Positions 26,701-41,700 of a stretch of DNA of 64,000 nt are shown here, piece after piece. This DNA is from Gymnogyps californianus. Its lineage: Eukaryota > Chordata > Aves > Accipitriformes > Cathartidae. Within the stretch, counting starts at the first letter, position 1, and every line of letters starts with the position of its first letter. The stretch spans positions 10,850,428-10,914,427 of the forward strand of contig NC_059480.1 of assembly GCF_018139145.2 (NCBI RefSeq). The letters are read 5' to 3'. The translations under genes and the position numbers were made by a program. Below the pieces are notes generated by a model that had not been told where the DNA came from, made no database searches, and saw only the letters and a list, made by a program, of their open reading frames with translations.

Positions 26701-29700
26701 TGAGAAGGTCTTGAATTTTTGAAGAAATGGAAAATGTAACTGAGAAAAGAATTCCCCCTGTCCCCTTAATGTTTTTTTCCAGGCAATGATTTAATTTTGT
26801 TATTTATTAGTACTGAAATCCTGCTCCAAGGAAATTTGGAATGTGATGGATGACACCATTTTGTATTTCTCTGAAACACTTTTTAAAATCTAAATATTAT
26901 AGATAAATCTTTCAGAGTAATCTCTACCTATGCAAAAAACAATATGCAAAACTTCATCTTTTCAACAGAATAATGTTGCGTGCATGGTTATGAACTCTGC
27001 ATGATTTGTTACACTACACTTTCAGAAGTTTCAAGAATTAAAAAATCATAGCCTGGAAAACACTGCAAAATAAGTTGTATAAAAGAAATTATAAATCATG
27101 TTGGAATATTTTAAAAATTCTACATAGCTGTATAATACCATACCATGATACCATAAATGATTGCATTTTCTCTTATTTGATTTGACAAATTTTACAGATC
27201 CATAAGATTTTTACATGTGTGTGATGGAATTTTTAAACTCTGTGAAATTTGACACAAATTTATCGTCTAAATTGTAAGACCTACTTTAAAAGGAACAAAC
27301 TGTTAAAGAATATACTGAAATGCAAATTTTGCCTTCAGGTAAGTCAGACTTGTTTCTAATGACACTCATGTTTTAATTATTTTCACTTTTTTCCTGCTTT
27401 CCCTTTTCTAGCGAGTACTCGCCATCTATCAGAGCATATAAATCCTAACAATATTGCTCTTTTCAAACGCATGTCTCTATAAACTCATTACCTTTAGATC
27501 CTTTTGGGCCAGTCAGTCCTGGATTTCCAGGGATTCCTGGTAAGCCAATGTCACCCTGATTTTTTTAAAACAAAATAGAAATGTTTGACATATGGTATGT
27601 GTAGCAGGAATGATCTATAAAAGCATTTGGTTCTCTTACACAGACCAGCAATCAATATGAATAGGAAAACTGTATCTTAAGCTCAACAGAAAAGCATGCT
27701 GTCTTTGTTACACATATAACACTGACCACTAACACTTCCAAGAACTGTAGATTAGACTTGCTAATCATTTTGAATTTGTGCTTTTATAGTTTATGCTAAC
27801 TCTTGGCTTGAACAGCTTAAATTCCCCACAGATGGCTTGAGTAATTTGATTTAAAAGGTACCATAAAAATGTACCAAATATTGTTGTATGTTACCCAAAA
27901 TTTACTATAAACGTTAACCAGAAATATGTTGTGGTGTAACAGTAAAAATGTAAAGATTTCCCCATTTTTCCTTTTGAATAATGACCTATAATCAGCAAAA
28001 CACAGATTATCTCTTCGAAGAAATATAATAAAAGACAAGCTAAGCAAAGATATGTCCCTTTACCAAAAAAACCAACTATGCTTTATGCTTCATGTAATCT
28101 CACTGCCTGTCTACCTAGCATACAAGCCAGTGAAGAATTTTACCTTATATCCATATGTGATATATGTGTGGTTTTGTATATTTGTTCTTGAGCAATATTG
28201 CTTGCCCGGGTTCTGTTTGGTGCAAGTTGTCAGTATCGGCACAGAAGACTTGGTTTGTCTTGCCTATTGTCTTGGCTGCTCCGTACAGCAAGATATGAAG
28301 AAGCAGCTATATATTAATTTCATTCTTGTGCTGCTGCTACATTATGATCTCTGCAGTAAGTGATTTGTCAATCTGTTGTTAGGAATAATATTAAAGACTT
28401 GATTGTGCATCCATTTTTTGCCCCCCTAATTAGTGCAGTGTAGCCTGGACTTCCACCAAGTGGCAATATAACAAAATCACAACATGCAGCTAGGAGAGAG
28501 GGGAGAGGCCCTTTGACTGTGACTACAGTTCCTGCTAAAATGTAATCAAAGCATGGAAGTGTTGCATTAAGGAATTTACCTCTCGTATTATACTGACAGT
28601 CTCTTCTCAGGAGGAACATCTAATGGGTAAGTACAATAGAAGTACCCTTCATCATATTTCTGGGAGGCAGGAGATAACTGCAAAGTCCAGGACATTTCAC
28701 TACCACTTTGTTTACCTCGTCACCTGGTTGTCCTTGAAAACCCGTAATTCCTTTAAAGCCCTTTGGTCCTGGGAAACCTCGTGATCCTGGAAACCCCATC
28801 AGTCCAGTGTCACCATGGTCACCTGGCAGTCCTGGGACACCATTCTTCCCTGGAAATCCTGGGGTACCTCTGAAACCAGTATTGCCTTTTTCACCTGAAG
28901 TTAATTGCAGAACAAGATAATGACCAATATAGTCAAGCCATTATTTGACACTTACTTTGAATATGGCTATGCTTTCACACTTTGTGTATTGCCTTAGTAA
29001 TTGTCCAAAGAAACTAGCCTGCTAGTTTAAGAATCTATAAACACAATAAGGTTGCTGGATTTTACTGCAGCTACAAGTCCAAACCTGTGAAAAACACCAG
29101 TGATTTATATCAGATCAATGCGTGTGTATGCAGGGCTTTATTTTATGAACTTACCTCTTTCACCTCTAAATCCGTTCTCACCAGGAAACCCTGGTTCCCC
29201 CTTTTGTCCTTTCTCAAGACGGATGTTAACGAAGCCACTGTCTCCTGGAGGCCCTCTTTCACCTTTGAACCAAACATACGGAATGTAAGTAAATCCTCAT
29301 GAGTGACATGTCCTGAAAATTAATTTTAGTGAAGATTTCCCTAACAGAGAAAGCCTTCAAATACTAATGCAGTTCTCAGTTGTTTCAGCAGGCTCACTGC
29401 TAACAGAATTTATTATCCTTCTCTTGCTTTTTAGTTAATTCAGTAGTAACCCAGGTGATGTTAAATCAGAATTATTCCCTGCTTGTCTGGAATATGAAAG
29501 ATGGCAATTGTATTGTCCACTCCACAGTGTACTGTCTGTGACTGCACCCTGGGGATGGTTATTCTCTTTCCTATATTAATATTTAGAGAGATTATTTCCT
29601 GTATGTTTTATATAGATTGAAGAACACAGACAATATGATAGAAAACTTGAAAAATCTAAAGTTTCAGATGCGTACAGGACAAAATTCAAGGTTTGTTTGA

Positions 29701-32700
29701 ATCAGTGATCTTACTCTGTTTGATTTAGTGGTAAATGCACCTATTGATCTGAGTGGAATTAATTTTTCTGTAGTTATTTTTCATTATGCATTTGTAAGCG
29801 AGAACCAGATTTAGTGTTTAGTACCTCTGAAAATAGAAGTGAATATACCCTTATAACAAGAAGAAAAAGTAAATATATTCCTAACATAGTAGTACCAAAA
29901 CTAAACATAGCAGTAACATAACTACAGAGTGAAGCGGATTTTTACAAACCTTTTATTCCCATGTCTCCACATTCTCCACTAGGCCCAGGTGGACCCATTT
30001 TTCCTTCTTCACCTTTTACACCGGAGATTCCCATTGGGCCTTGTGTTCCTGGGAGTCCTGGGAATCCTTGAGGTCCCTGAATCCCTTTGCTTCCTGGTAA
30101 TATTAAATGCTTTATTTACATATTCAGTCTGCTATGCTGTTGCTGTCATATTCTAAGGAAGAGTATAAAGCAAAAGGCAGGAAGCTTAGAAGGACTTCTT
30201 AGGAAATCAGCAAAGCTAGAGAACCAATAGTTGGAGCATGGCTTCATGCCAAGATCAAACTTGTCTTGATATCCAGATTGCCTTGAAGCAAACATCTTCC
30301 CCCTCCCTCCTGCCACCCCCTGGAGACTTAGGCTACACTTAACTGCTAAAGCAGTTATCTTCAACACATCTTAAATACAATGCATAGCTGAAGACACCAC
30401 CAGATTTTGCATGTGGCTACTGGAATTCACGACTTCTACTGTCCAGATGACAGACAGAGGAAAATAGGATTTTGCTATAGTTACTCAGAACTTTTGCCTA
30501 TTAGGCAGTGATGAATGATTTGGGACCAAGGTCACACTTCTTTAAAAGTATTAGACATAATGTGAAGCTATTTCTCCACTTAATCATAGAATCATAGAAT
30601 AGAATTGTTTAGGTTGGAAAAGACCTTTAAGATCATCAAGTCCAACTGTTAACCTAGCACTGCCAAGTCCACCACTAAACCATGTCCCTAAGCACCACAT
30701 CTACAAGTCTTTTAAATACCTCCAGGGATGGTGACTCAACCACTTCCCTGGGCAGCCTGTTCCAGTGCTTGACAACCCTTTTGGTGAAGAAATTTTTCCT
30801 CATATCCAATCTAAACTTCCCCTGGTGCAACTTGAGGCCATTTCCTCTTGTCGTATCGCTTGTTACTTGGGAGAAGAGAACAACACCCTCCTCGCTACAA
30901 CCTCCTTTCAGGTAGCTGTAGAGAGCAATAAGGTCTCCCCTGATCCTCCTTTTCTCCAGGCTAAACAACCCCAGTTCCCTCAGCCGCTCCTCATAAGACT
31001 TGTACTCTAGACCCTTCACCAGCTTCATTGCCCTTCTTTGGACATGCTCCAGCACCTCAATGTCTTTCTTGTAGTGAGGGGCCCAAAACTAAACACAGTA
31101 TTCGAGGTGCAGCCTCACCAGTGCTGAGTACAAGGGGACAATCACATCCCTCATCCTGCTGGCCACACTATTTCTCATACAAGCCAGGATGCTGTTGGCC
31201 GCCTTGGCCAGCTGGGCACACTGCTGGCTCATATTCAGCTGGCTGTCGACCAACATCCCCAGGTCGTTTTCCACCAGGCAGCTTTCCAGCTACTCTTCCC
31301 CCAGCCTGTAGCGTTGCATGGGGTGGTTGTGACCCAAGTGCAAGACCTGACAATAGCTTTGTTGAACCTCATACAACTGGCCTCGGCCCATTGATCCAGC
31401 CTGTCCAGATCCCTCTGTAGAGCCTTCCTTCCCTCAAGCAGATCAACACTCCTGCCCAACTTGGTGTTGTCTGCAAACTTACTGAGGGTGCACTCGATCC
31501 CCTCGTCCAGATCATTGATAAAGATATTAAACAGAACTGGCCCCAATACTGAGCCCTGGGGAACACCACTTGTGACTGGCCGCCAACTGGATTTAACTCC
31601 ATTCACCACAACTCTTTGGGCCCTGCCATCCAGCCAGATTTTTACCCAGCGAACAGTACACCCGTGCAAGCCATGAGCAGTCAGCTTCTCTAGCAGAATG
31701 CTGTGGGAAATGGTGTTAAAGGCGTTACTAAAGTCTAGGCAGACAATATCCACAGCCTTTCCATCATCCACTAAGCAGGTCACCTTGTCATAGAAGGAGA
31801 TCAGCTTAGTCAAGCAGGACCTGCCTTTCACAAACCCATGCTGACTGGGCCTGATTGCCTAGTTGTCCTGTACGTGCCGCATGATGGCACTCAAGATGAT
31901 CTGCTCCATAACCTTCCCTGGCACTGAGGTCACACTGACAGGCCTGTAGTTCCCCAGAACCTCCTTCCAGCCCTTCTTGTAGATGGGCGTCACATTTGCT
32001 AACTTCCAATCAACTGGGACCTCCCTGGTTAGCCAGGACTGGTGATAAATGATTGAAAGTGGCTTGGTGAGCACTTCTGCCAGCTCCCTCAGTACCCTTG
32101 GGTGGATCCCATCCGGCCCCATACACTTGTGTGTGCCTAAGTGCTGTAGCAGGTCACTAACCGTTTCCCCTTGGGTTATGGGGGCTTCATTCTGCTCCCC
32201 ATCCCTGTCTTTCAGCTCAGGGGGCTGGGTACCCGAAGAACAACTGGTCTTACTGTTAAAGACTGAGGCAAAGAAGGCATTGAGTACCTCAGCCTTTTCC
32301 TCATCCTTTGTCACTATGTTTCCCCCCGCATCCAATAAAGGATGGAGATTCTCCTTAGCCCTCCTTTTGTTGCTAATGTATTTATAGAAACATTTTTTTT
32401 ATTGTCTTTTATGGCAATAGCCAGATTAAGTTCTAGTTGGGCTTTGGCCCTTCTAATTTTCTCCCTGCATAACCTCACGACATCCTTGTAGTCCTCCTGA
32501 GTTGCCTGCCCCTTCTTCCAAAGGTCATAAACTCTCCTTTTTTTCCTGAGTTCCAGCCAAAGCTCTCTGTTCAGCCAGGCTGGTCGTCTTCCCCACTGGC
32601 TCGTCTTTCGGCGCATGGGGACAGCCTCCTCCTGCGCCTTTAGGATCTCCTTCTTGAAGAATGTCCAGCCTTCCTGGACTCCTTTGCCCTTCAGGACTGC

Positions 32701-35700
32701 CTCCCAAGGGACTCCATCAACCAGTGTCCTAAACAGGCTGAAGTCTGCCCTCCGGAAGTCCAAGGTAGCAGTTTTGCTGACCCCCCTCCTTACTTCTCCA
32801 AGAATCAAATACTCATCAGCATACAATCACAGACTGCTTCAGTAAAGGAGATAGTCTGGATGTAATAAAAAGTACATTATTCTTATTATAGCATATTATA
32901 ACAACAACCTATTACAAATAGTCAGGAAATAATACGCGGAAATATGTCAGTGTTGTAAAACAACTAAAGCACCAGGATGCACCAAGATGCATTGAACTAT
33001 TTCCATCCCTTTGTTTTTATTATAAGAGAAAGAACAAAGGATGCTATTGTTATTGCCTCTACCCTGCTGCAGTGTCTTAATTCTCGAAGCTGGAAAGGGA
33101 GGAGGGTGCAAAGTACTTCCTAGCTTTAACAGCAGTAGAAATAGCTCCCTCTACAAGAGAAGTTATAGATGAGGTGGTTTGCAGGATGTTTAACATACCT
33201 GTTCGTCCTGGGAAACCAGGTGGTCCTTTATTGCCTGGAAGACCAGGAAGTCCTCGGGAGCCTGGAGGACCTGGGGGACCTCGTGAACCAGGAGAGCCTT
33301 TGAGACCTTTGATTCCAGGTGGCCCAGCTAGGCCCCTGTCTCCCCTCTGACCTTTAAAGCCTGGTAAGCCTGAGAAAAAGAGCTTTAATCTACATATGCA
33401 AATACAAGAAAAGGGTTGAGCAATTGTATCTAAAAAGTAGAAAGTGATAGATTTTGATATAAATTTGAATATTATCAAACATGGCAAAATAACTTGGAAA
33501 CTTTGCTACCATGCTGGAGTCCTGGCTCTGCCTAGATTTTTCACGTGGAATTTTGTTTTCTTGTATTTCTTTAGTGAGAGACATATCAGTAGAAGTGCCC
33601 TGTGACAAATCCCTACTAATTTGTAAATACTTTTGATATATATGTCTCCTTGCTTTCCCTAAATAACACTTCCACTTAAGAATAAGGAAGATAAAAGTAT
33701 CACAGTAATGACAGGAGCTCAGTTAAGTTACTCAGGACAACAGAATAAGAGATAACTCTTCAGTTTATTACTTGACAGTGAACACACTGTGATTTGGCCA
33801 GTTAAAGAACAGTATGGGAAGGGAAGTAAAGTTGGGAAACATCTGAGATGCACACTATCCATTCCTTGAGTTTAAGGAAATGTGCAAAACATAACGTACA
33901 CCCCCACCAATGAGCAGCCCCCATGGAAATACTTGTCATGCCAGCCACAAAAAAATCATGTGATTAAATCCGCTAGAAAAGATGCGCAAAGCTTAGAGCT
34001 GTGAGGCAACCTGATGGATGTTGTGTACCTTGAGGTCCTGGCAGGCCCATGACACCTCTGAGTCCTGGTGGCCCTGGTAAGCCTGTGTCACATGGTGGGC
34101 CAGGGAAGCCTGGACAGCCTGGTGCTCCTATATCACCTTCTGGGCCTCTAAAACCTTTGGCACCTGGAAATCCTGGGGTACCAGGCTGTCCTGGAAACAA
34201 AAAACATTGTAAAATGTCTTACTTCCATTACTCACCATCCCTCAGAATCCCTAATTGTAATTGCAATTTTGAAATTTACATGTTCAGTTATTGTAATATC
34301 TTACTTATCCTCTAGTTTTTGCATAGTTTGTGAAAACGGATGCTTTTCTGCAATTTAGAATTGGCTGTTGTGGAGAGCTTTCTTTAAGGAACAAATATGA
34401 ATTCAACTCTCACCTATAGGCGAGGATGACTTTATGGCACAAAAAGCTAGCTTCTGATGTATAGGAGCAGAATGGAAGGAGCTCACTGGCCTGCACCAGC
34501 TACATAGCACTGGGGTCAGTTCTATAGGTGTTCCCTGCACAGAAGGGTGTGTGTGTCTGCTTAGGGCTGGGCAAAAGGAAGACCTATAAAAGGAAACAGC
34601 AATATCTGCTATGAAGTGGGAAGGAAGTGGCACTGAGGAGACATCTGCAGCAACCAGCAAAACTCCCCTGCAGAAATGAGAGGAGTGTAGTGCCCAAGAT
34701 ATTGAGGATTATATTGTATAACTGGGCAAAGAAATTTACCTCTCTCCCTGAGTGTTCTCCCACCTTCTGCCAGTCTTTTCAGATTTGAGTAAGCAATCTG
34801 AGGCAGGGACTATCTGTGTGGCAGAGCAGGAGGCCCTAAGCACACATGGTCACTAGGCAGCAAGTAACAGAAGTAAGAACAGGAAGCTGCACTGTTACTC
34901 CATGGACTGGGTAAAGGCATCTTCCCCTTCCTGCAGTGCAGATCTACTCAGTGGCTGATCAACCTTAACTGTAAAAATGTAAATGTAAAAATAGGGTGTA
35001 CCGTTCACAGTCACCATTATGAATCCAGGTAAGAGAAAGTTTTATCTGAATCAGGACCAACTTTGCTCAGATTTTCTCCTTTGAACACGTGGAAATGCTT
35101 CATAAAAACTGGCTCATACCTCGAAGCCCAGGAATGCCTGGATCACCCCTTGCTCCTTGTGCACCAGGGGGTCCTGGCAGTCCCCTGTTGCCTGGGATTC
35201 CTGGAGGACCATATGTGGTATCACCTGGAACACCTTTCTGACCATCTATGCCAGGTGGACCTGGAGGGCCATTTTTACCATCAACTGTAGATCCTCTTTC
35301 ACCTTCATCACCAGGATCACCAGCTTCGCCTCGAAAGCCTGTTGATATGATTTTTAAATTCAAATAGGGCATAATTCAGAAGTTGGGGTTTTTTTCCCAA
35401 AACTGTGGAATATTATAATGCAAATTTAACCAGAATTAAATTATCACTTTGCAAAGAAAAATAACATCATACATTAAATTTCAGGTTTCTCATTTACAGC
35501 TAATGATACATGAGGATTGAAGGAGGATTATTCCTGTGGGAAGTGACAGTGGTTTTCTTTGGGGCAGCATCTATCTTGTGTACTGTTGCTCTTGTCCAGT
35601 TCAATCCCTTTGCTAAAATGACACTAATTGTTCTCAGTTTTCTGAGAATATTTCCTCTCTGGACACTGAACTTTAGGTTATTGCAGCACCTGCAATGCTG

Positions 35701-38700
35701 GAGGAAAGAAAGGGAAACTGGTAAAGATTCCTCTTCCATTGGCTTTCATTGAAATGTGCTTCCTATTCTATTCTACCATGGTAGCTACCTCACCCTGCAT
35801 GTATGCATTACAGCTTGACCAGCAGGTCTCCTGGATTAAGAAAAGCACAATTCACCTTCTGGCCCAGGGATTCCTACTCCTGGCCTGCCTCGATGGCCTT
35901 TTTGCCCATCAAAGCCATTTGGTCCAGGATGACCGGGGAGTCCTTTTAAACCCTTTGGTCCTGGAAACAGAAAGAAAATATGTAAAAAAACTGACAAAGT
36001 TCTAAAATGTGTGATCTAAGGAAACAGTCTTGCATCTTTATCCCATGCAAATTCATGTACTTTGAAGACAAGTGGATTTCGTCTGCTTCTAACATTTTGG
36101 GCAAGAGCCACCACCCAACTCACAACCAAATGCATGGTTGCTGTTTTTCTAAATGGACTTGTTCCCTAATCCATAAACAGCAGACTGCAAATCACTGGAG
36201 TAAATTAGGAAAAAAAAAACGCCAAAACCTCCTATAACATTTTAATGTCACAGGACATCAACAATATTAACCTAGTGAATGACAGGTGTCAACTCAAATT
36301 CTTATATTCTCCTGCGCTATACGCTGCTTCTGGAATGGTGCAGATGAGGTCAATACACTAATCCCTGTTCTTTCATGTCTGTATAAATTTTAGCTACCAC
36401 CCACAATACTGATGTCAGGGAGCTGTGTAATACCATATTAAGCAGCTTGAAAATCCAGTATCTCCATTTGTTCTGATCAGGATTTTCTGGGGTATTTCAA
36501 ACGTTTTGGAGGTGATCACAAGCAACATTTTGCTAGTTCCTGGATGAGTCCTTTGAATTTAAATTAAGTTCAACATGTTGAAGTAATGGTAATAAGTATT
36601 CAGATTTTAGGGCTCAACTGCAACTTGCCATGAGCAATATAGTTTTAGAAATTACAGACTTGCAGCATATCTTTGCCTCGCACACCTTTTTTTCCCGGTA
36701 TCCAGATGTACGCATTCTAGGTCTTATCTGACTCCAGCCGTCTGCGTATTTTACAGACTGACTCATGCATTTTAATTGAGGCAGGACAGAGTTTCAAGCT
36801 ACTCTCATTTAGTCATTTCTATGGAGGCAGCCTGCACACCTTTTGATCATGCAAACTGCAGCTGTCTGGCCCCTGATTCTATTAGATGAGTATATTCCTG
36901 TGTATCTGGAGTTCTACATTTTGAGACATGTATCTCTTGAAAAACTAGAAAAGTGTATCTTTTTAGGATAGCTTCTTTTTTTAATTAGCAACTTAAAACT
37001 CCATTTCAATTAAAACTAAAAATTCTCCCATCTGTAAACATACCTTGAACACCTTTAAAACCTGGGGGACCTGGATTTCCAGGGTATGGTAATGTAATGC
37101 AGACAGTCTCACCTGAAGCAAGAGGGAGAAAGAAACTGGCTTATTTGATTTTTAGAATAAATGGAGTCCGAACATTTACTGTAATATTTCTGTGGAACTA
37201 ACCAACTAGATGTGCAAAGGTAAAGACTGTTGATGCACATTGTTATTTCCATATTACTTAAGGTTTGATGAAGAATCTTAAAATATATTTTTCTTGACAC
37301 TTATTTTGTACAGAATATTGGTAATGATTCAAATTGTTGTAATACAGTTGTATTCTGTAAAGACAAAGATTCTTTTTTTTTTACTTGTCACAGAAATTTG
37401 TCTTTACAATAGTCTCTGTTGCAAGAAAGAAACAATATTTTCATCTCAATTCTATGTACATTTCTGGTTCATAATTAGTGTAGATTTTATTTTGGTAGGG
37501 ATTTTTTATAACCAAAAAACAGACCAAGCCTTAAGTATGAGTTGTATTTTCCTGCTCCTTCAGCAAAAAAGCATTGCCTTGCAAATCCTTACACTCAGGA
37601 ACACTCTTCACTCCAGAAAATTAGTCCTCTGATAGCGTGCAAGTGGCACTTTACAGGTTCAAGGCCCCTAGCAATTCATATTCTCACTAGTGTCTGCTGC
37701 TAAATGCTGACAGTATTGTACCTTTCAGTGGCCATAGTTCACATGACCACTGAGCTTGCCAAAATTGATTTTCACTACAAATGAATAACACTGTATATAA
37801 TACATATGAAACTGTCCTGGATGCTACCAAACATGTATTTTGTTATTTGGTTCTTAATGTAAATATTCAGAATTACCTTTCTGGCCCTTTGGACCAGGTG
37901 GCCCAACATTACCAGTATCACCAAAGTCTCCAGGGCTACCCCTGATTCCTGGAGGGCCAGGAAACCCCAAACCAGGCAATCCTATCTGTCCTTTTACCCC
38001 AGGAAGTCCTGGGACCCCAGGGAATCCTTTATCACCCGGCAGTGGTACTCCAGAATCACCCTAAAAGAAAGAAAGAAATTGTTGATAAGAAATACCAAGA
38101 CCTAATTTCTTTCCTCTCTTTGATTATCAAAAGCCATGTTAGAGAATTATCTGGAGAAACCACCCTTCCACAATTAAGCGACTACATGGATGATATTAGT
38201 AGTTTTAAATATTCAAAGGCAATAGGAACAAAGGGTAGAGTTTTGTGGGTTTTTTTTCTTCCTGATCCCATAATATTGGCACACAGTATATGCACAAATT
38301 ATATTCAGGAATACCAAAATAAACAGTAACACTTCCAAGGAAATGATTTTTCAATGGATAAAAACTATGATCTTTGTTCGAGGCTAACATAAAATGATAA
38401 AAGTGATTAATCTGCTAGGAATTTGGAATAAAATGGTACTTTTCATTAAGTAGCTAGCCCTTTTATAAGACAATATGTTAACTGAAATGGAAAAAAATTC
38501 TGAGAAAGTCAAATGTACCTGAGCTCCTTTTTCCCCAGGCAATCCTAGTTCCCCATCTCTGCCATCATTACCTCTTTGGCCTGGAAATCCTAGAACCCCA
38601 GCAGGACCTCTTTCACCTTTTATTCCTTAAAACAATTTGAAAAAAATGAAGTACAATATTTGCAGTAAGTTTTGGGTTTTTTTATTTCTGCTCGGGTAAA

Positions 38701-41700
38701 TGCTGGGTAACCATTCATCATATCTGTATGATAATTTCCAGCTCTTGAATTCACATTTCCTTAATGAGGTATTTGAGGCTTAGGAAGGCAGTATGTAGTT
38801 GGACACCTCATGCAACAACTTGGTCTCTCTGTAAAAGACGTGTTTACAGGCACCACAAGAATGTGGCTTTTGTTCATGCTATATACAGACTAAAAATATT
38901 TTGCTATTGAAATCAGTCAGAGTTTTATTCTTGATTTCAGTGAAATCAGGATATAGCAATGCCATATGATGCAGAATATTTGCATCAATATGCAAACCAA
39001 AAGGTTTTTATTTTTTCTTTTTTTACCCCTAGATTTCTCTTGCACTGATATTTATGAAAATGTAATTTTTGCATAAAGGACAATAAAACTATTCTAATCT
39101 AAAGATTCATTTTGGTGTGTCAAGAAATCCTTTGCAAATAAATGGCAAATGTTTTGCCCTGCTCCAACATCTGTAAACAAACACAGGCATACAAAGCTAA
39201 GCTAACTTTTCACAAACAATAAGATGGACAATCTTTTGTCTGAATAAATAGTTTAGCATTTCTAACTAAGGTTTGCCATCAGATTGCTGTAATTTGTTGT
39301 TCTCTGTTTCTTTTGCTTTTGCAAATCATAACCATAACTGTGGAGAGGTTTTGATCTATTTAATTACAAGAATTTCAGTTGCGCAACTGGTGGCCTATTG
39401 TTTCTCTTCAATGCCTGGTCAAGAGTAATTTTTAGAAATAGGAGCAGGAATCTGAATAGCCATTGAGACTTTGAGTTTTTCCCAAGAAGGATGTTGGTGG
39501 TTTAAGCTGAGGTAACAGCTGGGATACTGGCACAGGACACTTCAGGAGGTGGCTTCTGTACAATAATATTTATTCATGCTTTCACAATAATTGTATTCTG
39601 CTTAGTTTTTGCTATGCAGACCTCTGTGAGACCCTGATTATTAATCACATGACACAAAAAGTCATTTGTTAGCATTAATAACAAGCTGCTAAAACTGTTT
39701 TATGGCTCAACTATAGAGTAAAAACCACAAAACACTGTGGTGATCTTGTGTTTAGCAAGAAGAAAATGAACGAGATGGTACCAAGAAAGCAGTTTGGATA
39801 TACGTGACCTCTAGGCTTCAGTAACTTACTAAACTAATGACTTTAATAAAGAGTAGATGGTTTTCTTACACTATTGCCTAGGGATTGTATAGGAAACAAA
39901 AAGGCTAATGATAAAATATGTGTTTACCTTTTATTCTAACTCTTCCTGGATCACCCTTCTCTCCTTTTTCACCGTGTTCTCCAGTAGAACCAGGTGTCCC
40001 CTTACCATTGACAAAAAAAAAAAAAAGTTGTCAGTTATGTTCAGCAAGGAATCAATGTGGGAATTGAGGGGAAAATTAGATCTCTATCTCTTGTTCTTGC
40101 ATTGTTTCCCAATGACCAATTGGAAACCCAAATTCCCAAACCAGACCAATTACAGCAACATGCCAAAAAGAAATGCTTATCTCTTTTGACATCTATAAAG
40201 AGGTGTGTGAATGGTACCTGGCCTTTTCAGCCTGACACTGCCAAATGCACAGATACACAACAATAAGAAATTGTAATGCTAGAAGAATTGGCTCCACGGC
40301 CGTATACAGCTGTGGCTGTAAATGCAAGAATATTAAGATGCAAATGATTCACAAACTCGTCCCACTGCAGACTTCAACCCGCAATCCACCGAGGCTACAC
40401 AGGAAGGGAATCTCTGGAACGCGGTGACTGCTGGATGAGGCTGTCCTCCCAGAAGTGAACATGGCAGTAGGTAAGAGACGCTTTTTTTGCTGAGTGAAAG
40501 CCCACAAAGCTGCCAATAAAAAATTTCATCTACATCTAGTTAGGCACCTGGTATTGTCAGAAGAATCTATGAATTGACGGGTTTAGAGGGGCAAAGAAGT
40601 ACTTTTCTATATTTTTTGCTGATTTGTGCTCTCAGTTCTCAAGCAGAGTGCGGTTTGCATATCATCATTGGTGAGGGTCTGATCTTGCAACAGTACGTGT
40701 GGGTAAATATATTTTACCATGTGAAATTTACACAGAAGTTAAAGATCGCTAAGGTTGAAAAACTGGGGTATTATTTAGCCAGTTTCCTCTGTTATTCAAA
40801 ACCTTTCACTAAGAAATAGGTGGAGAAAATATAATTTATAAAGTGATTGTAAATCACGACAATTGTAAAACATGCAGGAGACTTCTGAAAAATGTGGTGT
40901 ATCTGAAACTAGCAGTGACTATTTGTTAAAATGTCTAAATCTTCAAGCTGGCAGTGACCAGTTATTAGTGTTTGAGAAGCGAAATGAGATATTTAGGAAG
41001 AAAAGAGAGCAGAAAAATGGAAAAAAAATATATATGTAGGAAATCCATTAGACCAAAGCACTTCTGTATTGAAGTGAATTATTTCTTTCCAAACTGATTA
41101 CTTTGTCCTTGTTTCTCACTTAAGTAACCTAAGAACACCAAAGTGTTCAGGACAAGGCTTCAAGCTTTACTTCAGAACCACAAGGGCTAAAGCATACTTT
41201 CAAAAATAACAAAAAGATTGAAATCTCACATAATCCACTCGGGTAATAAGATTTTAAGAAAAGAAAAATAAAAACAAATGTAAAGCTTGTAATGAAATCA
41301 TTGGAACTAGAATGACAGAGCCCCTCCACCTCCTTCCTTCAGTCTCACAATGGTTTTGTTTTGGGTGTTTTTTTTCTTTTGAAAGAAAATGTTCTGGAAA
41401 CTTTTAAGCAATTCCTTATGTGAAAAAGAGTTCTGCTATTAAAACAAAACAAAGCCTCAAAAAACCCAAACAAAAAAACCCACAATGGAACAGTCATAAA
41501 GCCAAGTATATCCACCTACATTTTCAAAGAAATTGCTCTCACACACGAGAAAGTATATTCAAAAAAATCCTCTATTTGGCATCATTCTAGTATGCAGCAT
41601 CCTGGATGTACAGTCCACATGCCAGACCAGAACAAGTGGAACAAAATCACAGCAAGTCCAATAAATCATCTTATAATGTGTTCCTAAAGCAGTTAGATTA

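Larger units (their letters stand above)
25869..28715 (-). other. COL4A4: COL4A4 introns around w29
   Basis: Introns of 1623 and 1160 nt, AT-rich. Apart from the 26-bp tandem duplication at 26277-26328, nothing recognisable. Confidence 0.55.
33370..39927 (-). other. COL4A4: COL4A4 introns between w25 and w18
   Basis: Introns of 659, 929, 517, 1083, 764, 458 and 1302 nt. No other exon or clear repeat family recognised. Confidence 0.55.

Noticed and set aside
31028..31420. 130-codon plus-strand frame
   Set aside because: Antisense of the CR1 element; not a gene.
40240..40490. GC-richer plus-strand patch ending in CAGTAG followed by GTAAGA
   Set aside because: Resembles an exon donor but has no open frame of note and no family signature; not enough to call an exon or RNA gene.
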